Assembly: GCA_024644125.1 (NCBI GenBank)
Contig: JAHELQ010000348.1
Coordinates: 1 to 6,010, forward strand
Reading direction: 5' to 3'
Source of the DNA: Candidatus Aminicenantota bacterium
GTDB lineage: Bacteria; Acidobacteriota; Aminicenantia; UBA2199
Length of the DNA: 6,010 nt
This document shows positions 5,348-6,010 of this stretch, piece after piece. Position 1 is the first letter of the stretch, and each line of letters begins with the position of its first letter. The position numbers and the translations under genes were made by a program. The notes beneath the pieces were generated by a model. The model was not told the origin of the DNA. It worked only from the letters and a program-made list of their open reading frames with translations, and did no database searches.

Positions 5348-6010
5348 ATGTTGACAATTCGATTCAGACTGACTCCGTTACTGAAGGATGTGCTCCAGTT
5401 CTATGGGTTGGTGGCGTTGACGATCCTTTTTGTCTACTACGCCCCCACCACTGTGAACAAGTTGTATTTCCTCGGTTTGCTGGCCTGGTTCTGGAAGTCC
5501 GACAAGAATTATTTCTGGTTCGCGTTCGCCTTTGTGTTGATGCAGCAGCCCGGAGGCTTGTTCCAGGGATCGCTGGCCACCGATGTCCACCGGGTGCCCT
5601 TGTACAATCTGGTGAGCGGTATCTCGTTCGACTTTTTTGATCTCTTTTTTATCCTCTCCTTCGTCAAGGCCTGGGTCAAGGGCCGGCACCGCCGCATCAT
5701 CCTGAAGAAACCGCTCGTATGGCTGGGGATTTATCTGGGGTTTTTGTTCCTCATGTCGATGGCTGAAGGGATGAGCTTTGGGACCATGGCGTTTTATTTG
5801 CGTAATTTTTCCACCTATATCTTGTTTCTCTCGTTTCCCTATCTGGTTACCACCAAACAGGATTTGCACAGGTTCATGCATGTGGTGTTCCCTTCCGTGT
5901 TTATCATTTTGTTGAGCCAATTTTATTTTCTGTCCACCGGAAGTTTATTCGAATCTGTGTTCCTGGGATTTTCCCGCTCCCTTCGGGTGTGGGTGTACCA
6001 GGAGGCGGGG
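5348..6010 (+). CDS. Unidentified multi-span membrane protein, partial (runs off the window)
   Basis: The frame from ATG 5348 stays open to the last base and gives 221 residues with no stop. It is the first in-frame ATG/GTG/TTG after the TGA at 5297-5299. No convincing Shine-Dalgarno precedes it, so the start is less certain than others here; a GTG at 5390 is an alternative. Hydrophobic segments lie at about residues 16-31, 37-48, 54-66, 86-107, 122-137, 147-165 and 176-196, separated by basic loops such as VKGRHRR (110-116), which predicts an integral inner-membrane protein. It carries no motif I recognise. In a polysaccharide locus a Wzy-type polymerase or an O-antigen-ligase-like protein is the natural candidate, since these are poorly conserved and rich in membrane spans, but this is inference from context. 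Phe, Leu and Trp are abundant and codon use looks like the upstream genes. Confidence 0.75.
   Translation, partial: MLTIRFRLTPLLKDVLQFYGLVALTILFVYYAPTTVNKLYFLGLLAWFWKSDKNYFWFAFAFVLMQQPGGLFQGSLATDVHRVPLYNLVSGISFDFFDLFFILSFVKAWVKGRHRRIILKKPLVWLGIYLGFLFLMSMAEGMSFGTMAFYLRNFSTYILFLSFPYLVTTKQDLHRFMHVVFPSVFIILLSQFYFLSTGSLFESVFLGFSRSLRVWVYQEAG

Noticed and set aside
5378..5920. A 180-codon minus-strand open frame
   Set aside because: Its composition is low-complexity-like (His, Gln, Lys-rich), while the plus frame over the same bases gives well-formed membrane helices and has no stop from 5348 to 6010.

Overview
This window is part of a surface-polysaccharide (O-antigen, capsule or exopolysaccharide) biosynthesis locus from a bacterium, most likely a Gram-negative (diderm) one. 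The argument for a diderm is indirect. The sugar-nucleotide genes resemble the Pseudomonas wbp and Bordetella wlb B-band/LPS set, and such sugars are typical of LPS O-chains. By eye the DNA is moderately GC-rich with uniform codon use, and every gene lies on the + strand. Nothing identifies the genus. No mobile element, RNA gene or CRISPR array is visible.

Layout: (1) 1-78, probable C-terminal tail of an unidentified upstream gene, ending in a TGATG overlap with the next start. (2) 78-1043, NAD(P)-dependent Gfo/Idh/MocA sugar oxidoreductase. (3) 1052-1648, WbpD-like left-handed beta-helix N-acetyltransferase with a C-terminal four-cysteine motif. (4) 1660-3480, NodU/CmcH/TobZ-type O-carbamoyltransferase. 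(5) 3499-3903, small SxtJ-family membrane protein. (6) 3940-4098, 52-residue DUF5989/SxtK-like single-span membrane protein, easily missed by gene callers. (7) 4161-5273, WbpE-like PLP aminotransferase of the DegT/DnrJ/EryC1/StrS family. (8) 5306-5343, GC-rich hairpin plus T-run, a candidate terminator or attenuator. (9) 5348-6010, the first 221 residues of an unidentified multi-span membrane protein that runs off the window, possibly a polymerase or ligase-type protein.

How the genes fit together: the oxidoreductase, aminotransferase and acetyltransferase match the three consecutive steps that convert UDP-GlcNAcA to UDP-2,3-diacetamido-2,3-dideoxy-glucuronate (3-oxidation, 3-transamination, 3-N-acetylation). 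The preceding UDP-GlcNAc 6-dehydrogenase and any following 2-epimerase are not in the window. Inserted between the acetyltransferase and aminotransferase genes is a tight three-gene cassette: carbamoyltransferase, SxtJ and DUF5989. The same kind of trio is known as sxtI-sxtJ-sxtK in cyanobacterial saxitoxin clusters. The simplest reading is a glycan built with a diacetamido-uronic acid and decorated with O-carbamoyl groups, with the two small membrane proteins tying carbamoylation to the inner membrane. That last role is inference. Intergenic gaps are short (8-74 nt) and most starts have good Shine-Dalgarno sequences, so 78-5273 looks like one operon.
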